From Alphaproteobacteria bacterium bin52 (GTDB taxonomy: Bacteria > Pseudomonadota > Alphaproteobacteria > Thalassobaculales > Thalassobaculaceae), in NCBI GenBank assembly GCA_002238645.1, contig MPMT01000039.1, positions 1 through 42,875 on the forward strand: DNA of 42,875 nt. Direction: 5' to 3'. Below are positions 1 to 9,534 of the stretch, one piece after another (position 1 is the stretch's first letter; each line of letters opens with the position of its first letter). The notes under the pieces were generated by a model. The model did not search any database, had not been told where the DNA came from, and worked only from the letters and a program-made list of their open reading frames with translations. Both the position numbers and the translations under genes were made by a program.

Positions 1-831
1 CGATCGCGACGGTGTGCGCACCCTCGGCGATCCTGCGCGAGACCTGGTGGTGCCAGTCGCGCCGGGCCATGGCGATGCGCCGTGTCGTCCTGGCGAGCCG
101 CGCCCTTGCGCGGGCCCGCCGGCGGCTTGCGCGCCTGCGACGCGCAACCATGCGCTGATACCGGCGTTTCCGGGCCTCGAGGCGGCGCATGTCCGGGGCG
201 TGGAACAGCCGTCCGTCGCTCGCCGCGACCTGGCCGGCGTTCATGTCGATGCCGACCGCGGTCCCGTCATCCTCTGGCTGCGGGACCGCGAGCGGGTGGC
301 AGACCACGGCAGACCAGCGCCCGGCCTCGCGCTTCAGCACCGCCGAGACCGGACGGGCGTCCGGATACCGCCGCGCCGGCGCACCGTCATCCAACCTAAA
401 CCGGGGAGACGCAGCCTGCCTGCCTCCAGCCTCACCCCGGAGACGATGGAGATGCTGTCGAAGCGGCGGCGCGAGCGGAACCGCGGGTAGCCGGGTTTCT
501 GCCCGGCCCTTGCCCGGCGGAAGAAGCCCTGGAAGGCTTCGTCCACCCGCTTCAACGTGCCGCGCTGGATGGCGACCGGCACGGCCGCCATCTCCGGGAT
601 CTCCCGACGGCATGCCGTCAGGGACTTGAACTGGTCCTGCCAGGTGATGGAGACGCCCGCCAGACGCCAGGCGTCCGACCGCTCCTGCAGGGCGGCGTTG
701 TACAACTGCCGCTGGCTCTCCAGGACCCGCTCCAGGCGGCGCCAGTTGCCCCGCGTCTGCGGCAGCAGACGGTACGTGACCTGGCGGTGTGCACGCTGCG
801 GTTTCGTCCCGGGTCTTGTCTCAGACGGCAT
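1..831 (-). pseudogene. tnpB: IS605-family TnpB, frameshifted and cut by the window edge
   Basis: RNA-guided nuclease or accessory protein of IS200/IS605-type elements. The likely start is the ATG at 831 (MPSETRPG). Residues 1-150 match the OrfB/TnpB N-terminal helix-turn-helix region (YNAALQERSDAW, QRGTLKRVDEAFQGFFRR, GYPRFRSRRRF). The frame closes at 334 after RRRGGIRTPV, but a second minus-strand frame resumes at about 370 as RYPDARPVSAVLKREAG and continues to base 1 without a stop, including GIDMNAGQVAASDGR, which carries the first catalytic Asp of the RuvC-like domain. A single indel near 365-375 therefore splits the gene. The C-terminal RuvC and zinc-finger parts and any guide RNA end lie outside the window. 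No TnpA is seen. The family call is firm; loss of function assumes the indel is not a sequencing error. Confidence 0.8.
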
Positions 832-888
832 ACGGCGTCTCCTGAACAATACGGGAAAAATACAGGAAAAAATGTGGAACATGCAAGG

Positions 889-928
889 AAAAAGCGCCTG
901 CAGGTCTTCGATTCAGGCCCTGCAGGCG
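889..928 (-). terminator. Rho-independent terminator of the LysR gene
   Basis: Just after the LysR stop, on the minus strand, a perfect 10-bp stem (CGCCTGCAGG / CCTGCAGGCG, arms at 919-928 and 895-904) with a 14-base loop is followed by a CTTTTT tract (889-894). This is the classical intrinsic terminator layout. It separates the LysR gene from the tnpB remnant. Confidence 0.7.
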
Positions 929-939
929 GCATGACGCTG

Positions 940-1890
940 TCAAGTTTTCTTTGTAAGTCCCAAATCGAACACCGCCTCGATCTGTGCCGCGAATTTCGCC
1001 GCGGCCACGGGCAGCGTCCGTCCCCGCAGCTGGCACAGGTACAGCAGACCCTCCGCGACGTCCCGGTGGTCAACCGGGCAGGTGACGATACCCTCGTCCG
1101 CCGGTCCGGGAAGGCCGACGGGGATCTGGAACGACACGATGTGTTCGTGGCGCGGATAGCGCCGGAGGAACTCGAAACTGTCGGTCTCGATGACGACCGT
1201 CGGCGTGAGCGAGGAGCGCATGAACGCCATGTCGATCAGGTGTCGCACCCCGTAGTGCTCCGTCGGCAGGCCGACGGGAAATGCCGCGCAGTCGCGCAGA
1301 CGGACCACGTCGCGTCCGGCAAGCGGATGATCGGCGGACATCACGGCGTGCAGGGCCTGACGCACGGTTGTCAGCACATGCATCTCGCGCAGGCGCACGG
1401 GTTCAAAGACGAGCGCGATGTCGGCTGACAGATCGACCAGCGCCTGTTCCGCAGCTGCGCGGTCCCGCAGGCTGACCCCGAAGGTCACCGCCGGATGCTC
1501 GGCACGGTAGCGCGAAATCTGTTCGGGCAGGAAATACGGAAGCAGCGCCTGGCTGCAGGCGATCGCCACGTGGCCGCGCCGCTCGCCGGACAGGTCCGCG
1601 ATCTGGCTCTTCAGCTTCTCGAAATCGGAGATCTGCCTGCGCACATGCGCTATGAACAGCTCGCCTGCCGTAGACAGCCGCACGCCCCGTGGAAGCCGCT
1701 CGAAGATCGGCACGCCGAACTCCTCCTCGAGCGCCAGCACCCGCCGGTTCAGTGCAGTCGAAGTGATCGCCAGTGCCTCCGCCGCCTTGCGGATGGAGCC
1801 TGCCTTCGCGATCGCGTCGATGTAGCCGAGTGCCGTGAGATGACGTGTGGACATCGCCTGGTCCCGGATCAACTGCTGCAATTCATGCAT
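940..1890 (-). CDS. LysR-family transcriptional regulator
   Basis: Transcription factor with an N-terminal winged helix-turn-helix (about residues 20-80: SIRKAAEALAITSTALNRRV, then FGVPIFERLPRGVRLSTAGE) and a C-terminal two-lobed effector-binding domain (about 100-300). The length of 316 aa is typical. It is divergent from the ABC/amidohydrolase operon starting at 2020, so it probably senses a substrate or intermediate of that operon, by analogy with AtzR in cyanuric acid catabolism; this is inference. The longest frame starts at 1890, but it has no ribosome binding site and overlaps the predicted transcription start. The internal ATG at 1854 (MSTRHLTALGY) gives a more usual LysR N-terminus and may be the real start. 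Confidence 0.9.
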   Translation of the reverse strand: MHELQQLIRDQAMSTRHLTALGYIDAIAKAGSIRKAAEALAITSTALNRRVLALEEEFGVPIFERLPRGVRLSTAGELFIAHVRRQISDFEKLKSQIADLSGERRGHVAIACSQALLPYFLPEQISRYRAEHPAVTFGVSLRDRAAAEQALVDLSADIALVFEPVRLREMHVLTTVRQALHAVMSADHPLAGRDVVRLRDCAAFPVGLPTEHYGVRHLIDMAFMRSSLTPTVVIETDSFEFLRRYPRHEHIVSFQIPVGLPGPADEGIVTCPVDHRDVAEGLLYLCQLRGRTLPVAAAKFAAQIEAVFDLGLTKKT

Positions 1891-1891
1891 C

Positions 1892-1919
1892 GTTATAGTG
1901 CAAACTTAGCAGAAGACAA
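1892..1919 (-). promoter_or_regulatory. Putative sigma70 promoter of the LysR gene
   Basis: Read on the minus strand, TTGTCT (1914-1919) and TATAAC (1892-1897) are separated by 16 bases. The -10 box differs from consensus at one base. Transcription would begin near 1885, upstream of the ATG at 1854 but inside the longer reading frame, which is why the shorter LysR start is attractive. Inferred from sequence only. Confidence 0.4.
1899..1911. promoter_or_regulatory. Candidate LysR T-N11-A binding site
   Basis: TGCAAACTTAGCA is an interrupted dyad (TGC-N7-GCA) that fits the T-N11-A box of LysR-type regulators. It lies in the divergent intergenic region and sits between the -35 and -10 boxes proposed for lysR, as expected for autoregulation. 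A single short dyad is weak evidence on its own. Confidence 0.35.
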
Positions 1920-2019
1920 CAGCACTGGAACGCTTCACTGTCGCAACCGCGCAAGATCCGAGGTCGCGCGGCCCGGAGCGACCGCGCCGCTGACGCAATC
2001 ATCATGGAGTGTCCAGATC

Positions 2020-3141
2020 ATGACCCTGACCGGTCCTACCCGCCGTCGAGTCCTCAAGACCGGCGCCGCATTCGCCGGCGCGCTCGGCACCCTGTCCGCG
2101 ACCTCCTTCGCCGCCGGACAGGATGGTCCGACCGTCGGCTTCATCTACGTCGGGCCCAAGGACGATTTCGGGTACAATCAGGCCCATGCGGAGGGCGCCG
2201 CCGCCGTCAAGGCGATGGCGGGCGTCACGGTCGTCGAGGAAGAAAATGTCGCCGAGACCGTGGACGTTCAGAAGTCCATGGAATCAATGATCAACTTCGA
2301 CGGAGCCGCGCTTCTCTTCCCGACGTCTTTCGGGTACTTCGATCCGCACATCATCAAGGTCGCGCCGGGCCATCCCGAGGTACGCTTTCAGCATGCAGCC
2401 GGCCTCTGGCAGGAGGGCGTGCACCCGTCGAACGTGGGTAGCTATTTCGGCTACATCGGGCTCGGCCAGTATCTGAACGGCATGGTGGCGGGCCACATGA
2501 CCAGGTCCGGGAAGCTCGGCTTCGTGGCGGCGAAGCCGATCCCCCAGGTTCTGCAAAACATCAATTCCTTCCTGCTCGGCGCGCGTGAAGTCAACCCCGC
2601 CGTCACCTGCCAGGTGATCTTCACCGGCGAGTGGTCGCTTGCAGTGAAGGAGGCCGAGGCGACGAACGCGCTGGCGGACGCGGGGTGTGACGTGATCACC
2701 TGCCACGTGGACGGACCCAAGGTGGTGATGGAGACCGCGGCCGGGCGAGACTGCTTCGTCTGCGGCTACCATGCGAACCAGGCGCCGCTTGCTCCCGAAA
2801 AGTATCTGACCGGCGCCGAATGGAACTGGCCCGGCGTCTACACGCGAATGGTCCGGACCGTGATCGACGGGGGCACGATCCCGAATTTTGACCGGGGCGG
2901 CCTGGCCGAGGGCTACATCAAGATGTCGCCGCTCGGTCCGGCGGTCACGGATGCGGCCCGCGCCCGTTTCGAAGCCACGAAGGCCGAGATGACCAAGGGC
3001 GGGTTCGCCGCCTATCGGGGCCCTCTCATGGACAACACGGGCAAACGGATCCTCGGCCCGAACGAGGTGTTCGTCGAGACCGACATTGCGCTGGAAAGCA
3101 TGAATTATCTCGTCGAAGGGGTGATCGGCGCGACTTCGTGA
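2020..3141 (+). CDS. BMP-family ABC transporter substrate-binding protein
   Basis: Periplasmic solute receptor of the BMP/PnrA/Med class (type I periplasmic-binding fold), 373 aa. The N-terminus carries a twin-arginine-like signal (TRRRVLKTG, then a hydrophobic stretch ending near SFAAG). The mature part begins with PTVGFIYVGPKDDFGYNQAH, the hallmark of this class, followed by the usual alternating Rossmann pattern. The start at 2020 is preceded by GGAG at 2005-2008; a longer open frame upstream is not used because the signal sequence begins here. BMP receptors commonly bind nucleosides or purines, but in this operon of urea-like amide hydrolases the ligand may be biuret, triuret or a related small amide (inference). 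First gene of the run ending with urease. Confidence 0.9.
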   Translation: MTLTGPTRRRVLKTGAAFAGALGTLSATSFAAGQDGPTVGFIYVGPKDDFGYNQAHAEGAAAVKAMAGVTVVEEENVAETVDVQKSMESMINFDGAALLFPTSFGYFDPHIIKVAPGHPEVRFQHAAGLWQEGVHPSNVGSYFGYIGLGQYLNGMVAGHMTRSGKLGFVAAKPIPQVLQNINSFLLGAREVNPAVTCQVIFTGEWSLAVKEAEATNALADAGCDVITCHVDGPKVVMETAAGRDCFVCGYHANQAPLAPEKYLTGAEWNWPGVYTRMVRTVIDGGTIPNFDRGGLAEGYIKMSPLGPAVTDAARARFEATKAEMTKGGFAAYRGPLMDNTGKRILGPNEVFVETDIALESMNYLVEGVIGATS

Positions 3142-3175
3142 AGACGCCGCGGGCATGGCGGCGACCGGAGATGTC

Positions 3176-4276
3176 ATGGGTCGGAAGCGCGGCGGCATCC
3201 GCCCTTCCGACAGCTCGCTCGCAGTGCTTGCGCGCAGGGCGGAAGCGGTCGCCGTCCCGGCCGGAGCCCTGCTGGCGGGGCTTGCGGCCTTCAGCCTGTT
3301 CCTGCTGCTGCTCGGAAAGTCGCCCGCCGAGTTCTACGCGCTGGTCTACAAGGCGGGCTTCGGCACCTGGTTTTCCTGGCAGAACACCCTCTCGCGCACC
3401 GCGCCGCTGCTGTTGGCGGCGCTGTGCGTCGCACTGCCGGCGAGGCTCGGGCTCGTGGTTATCGGCGGCGAGGGAGCGATCGTCCTGGGAGGCCTCGCGT
3501 GCGGGGCACTCGGGGGCGCTCTGTCCGGTCTTCCCGGCGCGGTTGCAATCCCTCTCCTGGCGGCGGCAGGCGTTCTGGCGGCGGGGGTCTGGATCGGTGC
3601 GGTGGGTGCGTTGCGCCACTACCGGGGCGTCAACGAGACGATTGCGAGCCTGCTGATGGCCTACATCGCCATCGCGCTGATGAACCATCTCGTCGAAGGG
3701 CCGTTTCGCGACCCCGCCAGTCTCAACAAGCCCTCGACGGCGCCGCTCGCAGAGCACCTCAGGATCGGCGACATTCCTGGCTGGGACGTGCATTGGGGCC
3801 TCGTCGCCGGCATTGTCGGCTGTCTCGTCTCGTGGGTGCTGGTCGAGCGCACGACCTGGGGCTTTGCTGCCCGCATCGCCGGTGGCAACGTGCGGGCCGC
3901 GCTGGTCCAGGGGCTGCCGGTCGGCCGGCTGGTCGTGGGTTTCGCGGCCCTGGGCGGCGTCTTCGCCGGGCTTGCGGGCGTGTTTGAAGTCGCCGCCGTC
4001 CACGGCTCGGCCAACGCCTCGCTCGCGGCCGGCTACGGCTATACCGGCATCCTCATTGCCTTCCTCGCACGCCACAACCCGCTGGCGATCATTCCTGTCG
4101 CCGTGCTGCTCGCCGGATTCGAGGCGTCTTCGGGCCTGGTCCAGCGTCGCATGGACCTGCCGGATGCCACGGTGCTGGTGCTGCAGGGATTCACCTTCGT
4201 CGCGATCCTGGTCTCGGAAACGCTGTACGGCCGTCTGCGCGTTTTCACGCCCGAAACCTGGGGCATCCCGCGGTGA
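3176..4276 (+). CDS. ABC transporter permease, BMP/ribose-type (first)
   Basis: Integral membrane permease of the BPD_transp_2 family (RbsC/YufP-like), 366 aa from the chosen start. It has about nine hydrophobic segments and the conserved loop YRGVNETIASLLMAYIA followed by a periplasmic segment (EGPFRDPASLNKP), typical of the YufP/NupB subtype. The ATG at 3176 is preceded by GGAG at 3166-3169; an alternative ATG at 3155 would add seven residues and lacks a clear ribosome binding site. It forms the membrane channel with the permease at 4332, driven by the double ATPase at 6973. Confidence 0.9.
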   Translation: MGRKRGGIRPSDSSLAVLARRAEAVAVPAGALLAGLAAFSLFLLLLGKSPAEFYALVYKAGFGTWFSWQNTLSRTAPLLLAALCVALPARLGLVVIGGEGAIVLGGLACGALGGALSGLPGAVAIPLLAAAGVLAAGVWIGAVGALRHYRGVNETIASLLMAYIAIALMNHLVEGPFRDPASLNKPSTAPLAEHLRIGDIPGWDVHWGLVAGIVGCLVSWVLVERTTWGFAARIAGGNVRAALVQGLPVGRLVVGFAALGGVFAGLAGVFEVAAVHGSANASLAAGYGYTGILIAFLARHNPLAIIPVAVLLAGFEASSGLVQRRMDLPDATVLVLQGFTFVAILVSETLYGRLRVFTPETWGIPR

Positions 4277-4331
4277 CCCGTGCCGGTCGCAACACCGACG
4301 GGCGCACGGCTGCCGCGCGGACGCCGCGGTC

Positions 4332-5258
4332 ATGAACGGCACCGAACTCGGACTGTGGGCCATTCCGCTCGCGATCCTCGGCGGCGCGATCAGGGTGTCC
4401 ACGCCGTTTCTCTTCGTTTCCCTCGGCGAGGTCCTGACCGAGCGTTCCGGACGCATCAACCTGGGGCTGGAAGGCACGCTCGTCTTCGGCGCCATGTCCG
4501 GATACGCGATCGCCTGCGTGACCGGGCTGCCATGGGCAGGCGTTCTGGCTGCCGCCGGTGCCGGCAGCCTGTTCGGCCTCGTCCACGGACTTGTCTGCTC
4601 GCTGCCGCGGGTCAACGACATCGCCGTCGGGATCTCGCTGATGCTTCTCGGAACAGGGCTGGCCTATTTTTTCGGCAAGCCCTTCATCCAGCCGGTTGCT
4701 CCGGACCTGCCAGCGCTCGAGCTTGGGTGGTGGTCCGACCTGCCCCAGGTCCAGGCGGCCCTGCGGGTCAACGTCCTGTTCCCGGTGGGGATCCTTGCGG
4801 CACTCCTGCTATGGTGGATGTTCCGGGCCACCCGCATCGGGCTTCTTGTCCGCGTCGTGGGCGACTCGACCGACGCCGCCCGGGCCATGGGCCTGAGACC
4901 GGCGTTCATCCGGACGCTGGCCACCGCCGCAGGGGGCGCCTTCGCGGGGGTGGGCGGGGCCTATCTCTCGCTTTTCTACCCCGGCAGCTGGAACGAGGGA
5001 ATTTCCTCGGGCCAGGGTCTCATGGCCGTCGCACTGGTGATCTTCGCGCGCTGGAATCCGATCGCCTGCCTGGGGGCGGCGCTTCTGTTCGGCGGCGCGG
5101 GCGCGCTGGGACCGGCCCTGCAGTCGGTCGGCATCCCGGACGGCTACTACCTGTTCTACGCCATGCCGTACGTGATGACGCTCGGCGTGCTGATCGCAAC
5201 CTCCTCGCCCGGACGCGCCATGGCCGGCGCACCGGGCGAGCTGTCGATTTCGAAGTAG
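4332..5258 (+). CDS. ABC transporter permease, BMP/ribose-type (second)
   Basis: Second, shorter membrane subunit (308 aa) of the BMP-type importer, resembling YufQ/NupC-like permeases of BPD_transp_2. It shows the conserved N-terminal pattern RVSTPFLFVSLGEVLTERSG followed by INLGLEGT, and about eight hydrophobic segments. The start is the ATG at 4332, after a gap of about 55 bases; the reading frame is open for a long way upstream, but that part overlaps the first permease out of frame and carries no family signature. It acts in the inner membrane as the heteromeric partner of the permease before it. Confidence 0.9.
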   Translation: MNGTELGLWAIPLAILGGAIRVSTPFLFVSLGEVLTERSGRINLGLEGTLVFGAMSGYAIACVTGLPWAGVLAAAGAGSLFGLVHGLVCSLPRVNDIAVGISLMLLGTGLAYFFGKPFIQPVAPDLPALELGWWSDLPQVQAALRVNVLFPVGILAALLLWWMFRATRIGLLVRVVGDSTDAARAMGLRPAFIRTLATAAGGAFAGVGGAYLSLFYPGSWNEGISSGQGLMAVALVIFARWNPIACLGAALLFGGAGALGPALQSVGIPDGYYLFYAMPYVMTLGVLIATSSPGRAMAGAPGELSISK

Positions 5259-5267
5259 GAGAGCGGC

Positions 5268-6284
5268 ATGAACGGACTGGGTGGTCTCAACAAGTCCCCT
5301 GACGGCGTGGTGATCGGGCTCGTGCACCTGCAGCTCCCGGTGGTCGAGACCCCTGCCGACCTGGCGGCGCAGACAGACAGGATCGTGTCCATGGTCGGCA
5401 AGGCACGCCGCGGCCTGCCGACCATGGACCTCGTCGTCTTTCCCGAATACGCCCTGCACGGTCTGTCGATGAGCACCCGCCCCGAGATCATGTGCAGCCT
5501 TGATGGTCCGGAGGTCGCCGCATTCAGGCGCGCCTGCGCCGAGCAGGATATCTGGGGCTGCTTCTCGATCATGGAAGAAAACCCAGGCGGCAACCCCTAC
5601 AACGCGGGCATCATCATCGACAACACCGGGGAGCTGGCGCTCCACTACCGCAAGCTCCACCCCTGGGTTCCGGTCGAACCCTGGGAGCCGGGCAATCTGG
5701 GTGTGCCCGTCATCACGGGGCCGAAGGGCGCTCGGATCGGACTGATCATCTGCCATGACGGCATGTTCCCCGAGATGGCACGCGAAGCTGCCTATCGCGG
5801 CGGCGAGATCATGCTGCGCACGGCGGGCTACACCGCTCCCATCAGGGAGAGCTGGCGCTTCACCAACCAAGCCAACGCGTTCTGCAACCTCATGGTCACG
5901 GCGAGCGTGTGCATGTGCGGATCGGACGGCACATTCGATTCGATGGGCGAGGGAATGATCGTCAACTTCGACGGTACCATTCTCGCCCATGGAGCGGGCG
6001 GGCGGCCGGACGAGATCATCACTGCCGAGGTTCGTCCCGATCTCGTGCGGGAGGCCCGCATCCACTGGGGGGTCGAGAACAACATCTATCAGCTAGGTCA
6101 CCGCGGGTACGTCGCTGTGAAGGGCGGGGCACAGGACTGCCCCTACAGCTACATGACCGATCTCGTCGCGGGGCGCTACCGGCTGCCCTGGGAGGATGCC
6201 GTGAAGGAGACCGACGGCGCCTCCTGCGGTTTCCCCGCGCCCGAACGGTTTCACGGAGAGAAGGCGACGGAGGCTGCGGAATGA
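5268..6284 (+). CDS. amiF: Formamidase (nitrilase superfamily, AmiF type)
   Basis: Cytosolic enzyme hydrolysing formamide to formate and ammonia (EC 3.5.1.49). At 338 aa it matches the family length, and the sequence follows Helicobacter pylori AmiF closely as I recall it: [55 protein letters not shown]. The nitrilase catalytic triad is visible as Glu60 (FPEY), Lys129 (YRKL) and Cys162 (CHDG). A ribosome binding site GGAG lies just before the ATG. The 3' end overlaps the next gene by four bases (ATGA). It feeds ammonia into the same pool as the biuret and urease branches. Related aliphatic amidases (AmiE) share the fold, so a different short amide is possible, but the C-terminal match favours formamidase. 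Confidence 0.88.
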   Translation: MNGLGGLNKSPDGVVIGLVHLQLPVVETPADLAAQTDRIVSMVGKARRGLPTMDLVVFPEYALHGLSMSTRPEIMCSLDGPEVAAFRRACAEQDIWGCFSIMEENPGGNPYNAGIIIDNTGELALHYRKLHPWVPVEPWEPGNLGVPVITGPKGARIGLIICHDGMFPEMAREAAYRGGEIMLRTAGYTAPIRESWRFTNQANAFCNLMVTASVCMCGSDGTFDSMGEGMIVNFDGTILAHGAGGRPDEIITAEVRPDLVREARIHWGVENNIYQLGHRGYVAVKGGAQDCPYSYMTDLVAGRYRLPWEDAVKETDGASCGFPAPERFHGEKATEAAE

Positions 6285-6972
6285 CGCGCGAGATCGGGTT
6301 CCACACCATCGCGTCGGACCCGTACCCCTGGCCGTATGACGGCACCCTGGGCCCGGCGAACACGGCGCTGATCGTGATCGACATGCAAACCGACTTCTGC
6401 GGCGCGGGCGGGTACGTCGACACGATGGGCTATGACCTGTCGCTCACCCGCGCTCCGATTGAACCGATCCGGCGCGTCCTCGCCACGATGCGGGCCGGTG
6501 GCTACCACGTCCTCCACACCCGCGAGGGCCACCGCCCGGACCTTTCCGATCTTCCTGCGAACAAGCGCTGGCGTTCGCAGCGCATCGGCGCCGGCATCGG
6601 GGACCCCGGTCCGTGCGGCCGGATCCTGATCCGCGGCGAACCCGGCTGGGACATCATCGAGGAGCTCCGTCCCGAACCTGGCGAGACCGTCATCGACAAG
6701 CCCGGCAAGGGCAGCTTCTGCGCCACCGACCTGGAGCTGATCCTGCGCACGAGGGGCATCGGGAACCTGGTGATCTGCGGCATCACGACGGATGTCTGCG
6801 TCTCGACCACCATGCGAGAGGCGAACGACCGGGGGTTTGAGTGCGTGCTGCTGGCAGACTGTTGCGGCGCCACCGACAGGACCAACCACGACGCCGCGCT
6901 CAGGATGGTCAGGATGCAGGGCGGCGTCTTCGGCGCGGTCGCCGACAGTGAAACCCTCATTGCCGGGTTGCC

Positions 6973-6976
<4 letters not shown>
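6281..6976 (+). CDS. biuH: Biuret amidohydrolase (isochorismatase-like cysteine hydrolase)
   Basis: Predicted to hydrolyse biuret to allophanate and ammonia (EC 3.5.1.84). The 231-aa protein resembles Rhizobium leguminosarum BiuH over its whole length as I recall it (DPYPWPYDG near the start, [72 protein letters not shown]). The catalytic triad appears as Asp34 (VIDMQ), Lys140 (IDKPGKG) and Cys173 (DVCVSTT), and Gln213 falls at the substrate-loop position; all are offset by a constant two residues from the BiuH numbering I remember. It overlaps the formamidase and the downstream ATPase by four bases at each end, so it is translationally coupled inside the transporter operon. Product allophanate would go to the hydrolase at 9531. 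Confidence 0.88.
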
Positions 6977-8501
<1,525 letters not shown>

Positions 8502-8502
<1 letters not shown>

Positions 8503-9182
8503 TGGCCGGGATTCCCGCTGCCCGTCCCTTCACCTACCGCTTCGATCCGGCGGCGACGGCGTTGATCGTGATCGACATGCAGCGGGACTTTATCGAACCG
8601 GGGGGCTTCGGCGCAGCGCTCGGCAACGACGTGACACCGCTCCGGGCCATCGTTCCGGCCGTCGCCCGCCTGATTGACGCCTCGCGCACCGCGGGCCTGG
8701 CCGTGATCCACACCCGGGAATGCCACAGGCCCGACCTGTCCGACTGCCCGCCTGCCAAGCTCCGCCGGGGCGGACCGTCACTGCGTATCGGCGATGCCGG
8801 TCCGATGGGACGTATCCTGATCGCCGGCGAGCCCGGTGCCGAAATCCTTCCCGAACTCGCGCCCGCGCCGGGCGAGCCGGTCATCGACAAGCCGGGCAAG
8901 GGCGCGTTCCACGCCACACCTCTTGCCGGCCTGCTCGCGCAGTTGGGAACCCGGAACCTGCTTCTTGCCGGAGTGACCACGGAGGTCTGCGTGCAGACAA
9001 CCATGCGCGAAGCGAATGACCGGGGGTTCGAATGCCTCCTGGCCGAGGATGCGACCGGGAGCTACTTTCCCGAATTCAAGGCCGCGACCCTTGCAATGAT
9101 CCGTGCCCAGGGAGCCATTGTCGGCTGGACCGCGACGACTGCCGAGATCGAGGAGGCCCTGGATGGACAGGGCCGCGCGTAG
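8502..9182 (+). CDS. Isochorismatase-like cysteine hydrolase, paralog of the biuret hydrolase (possible triuret or guanylurea hydrolase)
   Basis: 226-aa cysteine hydrolase paralogous to the protein encoded at 6281. The same catalytic set is present: Asp25 (VIDMQRDF), Lys130 (IDKPGKG), Cys163 (EVCVQTT) and Gln203. Shared blocks include [30 protein letters not shown] and [13 protein letters not shown]. It differs in the N-terminus (no DPYPWPY block) and in the region between Asp25 and Lys130 ([32 protein letters not shown]), which helps form the pocket, so its substrate is probably not biuret. In this superfamily triuret hydrolase (TrtA), guanylurea hydrolase (GuuH) and ureidoacrylate hydrolase (RutB) are known; triuret or another biuret precursor would fit the pathway best. 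The specific substrate is inference. Confidence 0.85.
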
Positions 9183-9534
9183 GCCGATGATCCCCGGACC
9201 ACGCCATGTCGCGGGGCTGACCGATGGCGGCTGGCAGGCACTCGACTTCTCGCCGTTCCGCGACGGCGTCGAGATCTGCGCTCTGCGCGAGGGTGAACCG
9301 GCGGTCGCGGTCCTGCGCTATGCGCCGGGCGCCGCGGTGCCGCGCCACCTGCACACCGGGCTCGAGACGATCGTGGTGCTCGACGGCGTCCAGAGCGACG
9401 AGCGCGGCAACTACCCGGCGGGATCGCTGATCCTGAATCCGGAGGGTGTCGTGCATTCGGTCTGGTCGGAGCCGGGGTGCGTTGTCCTGGTCCAGTGGGA
9501 GCGGCCGGTCCGCTTCCTGGAGGAAGGGCCGTGA
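9163..9534 (+). CDS. Small cupin protein, ChrR-like
   Basis: Single-domain beta-barrel protein of 123 aa. Metal-binding-type cupin motifs are visible: [16 protein letters not shown] (motif 1 His residues and Glu) and [15 protein letters not shown] (motif 2 His). The pattern resembles ChrR-type cupins. The ATG at 9163 overlaps the upstream hydrolase by 20 bases and has a good ribosome binding site (GAGGAG, seven bases upstream); an ATG at 9187 is possible. Its stop overlaps the GTG start of the allophanate hydrolase. It could be a small hydrolase, isomerase or sensor acting on an intermediate; the sequence does not say which. Its fixed position between the two hydrolases implies a pathway role. 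Confidence 0.8.
   Translation: MDRAARRPMIPGPRHVAGLTDGGWQALDFSPFRDGVEICALREGEPAVAVLRYAPGAAVPRHLHTGLETIVVLDGVQSDERGNYPAGSLILNPEGVVHSVWSEPGCVVLVQWERPVRFLEEGP

Noticed and set aside
895..928. Subterminal hairpin of the IS605-type element
   Set aside because: The stem is followed on the minus strand by a CTTTTT tract just after the LysR stop, which fits a terminator better.
1495..2019. Open + strand frame upstream of the BMP receptor
   Set aside because: It is antisense to the LysR gene and lacks any family signature; the receptor's twin-arginine signal starts at 2020.
2284..4621. Long minus-strand open frames opposite the receptor and permeases
   Set aside because: Low-complexity Arg/Asp/Ala-rich translations typical of antisense frames in high-GC DNA, with no recognisable domain.
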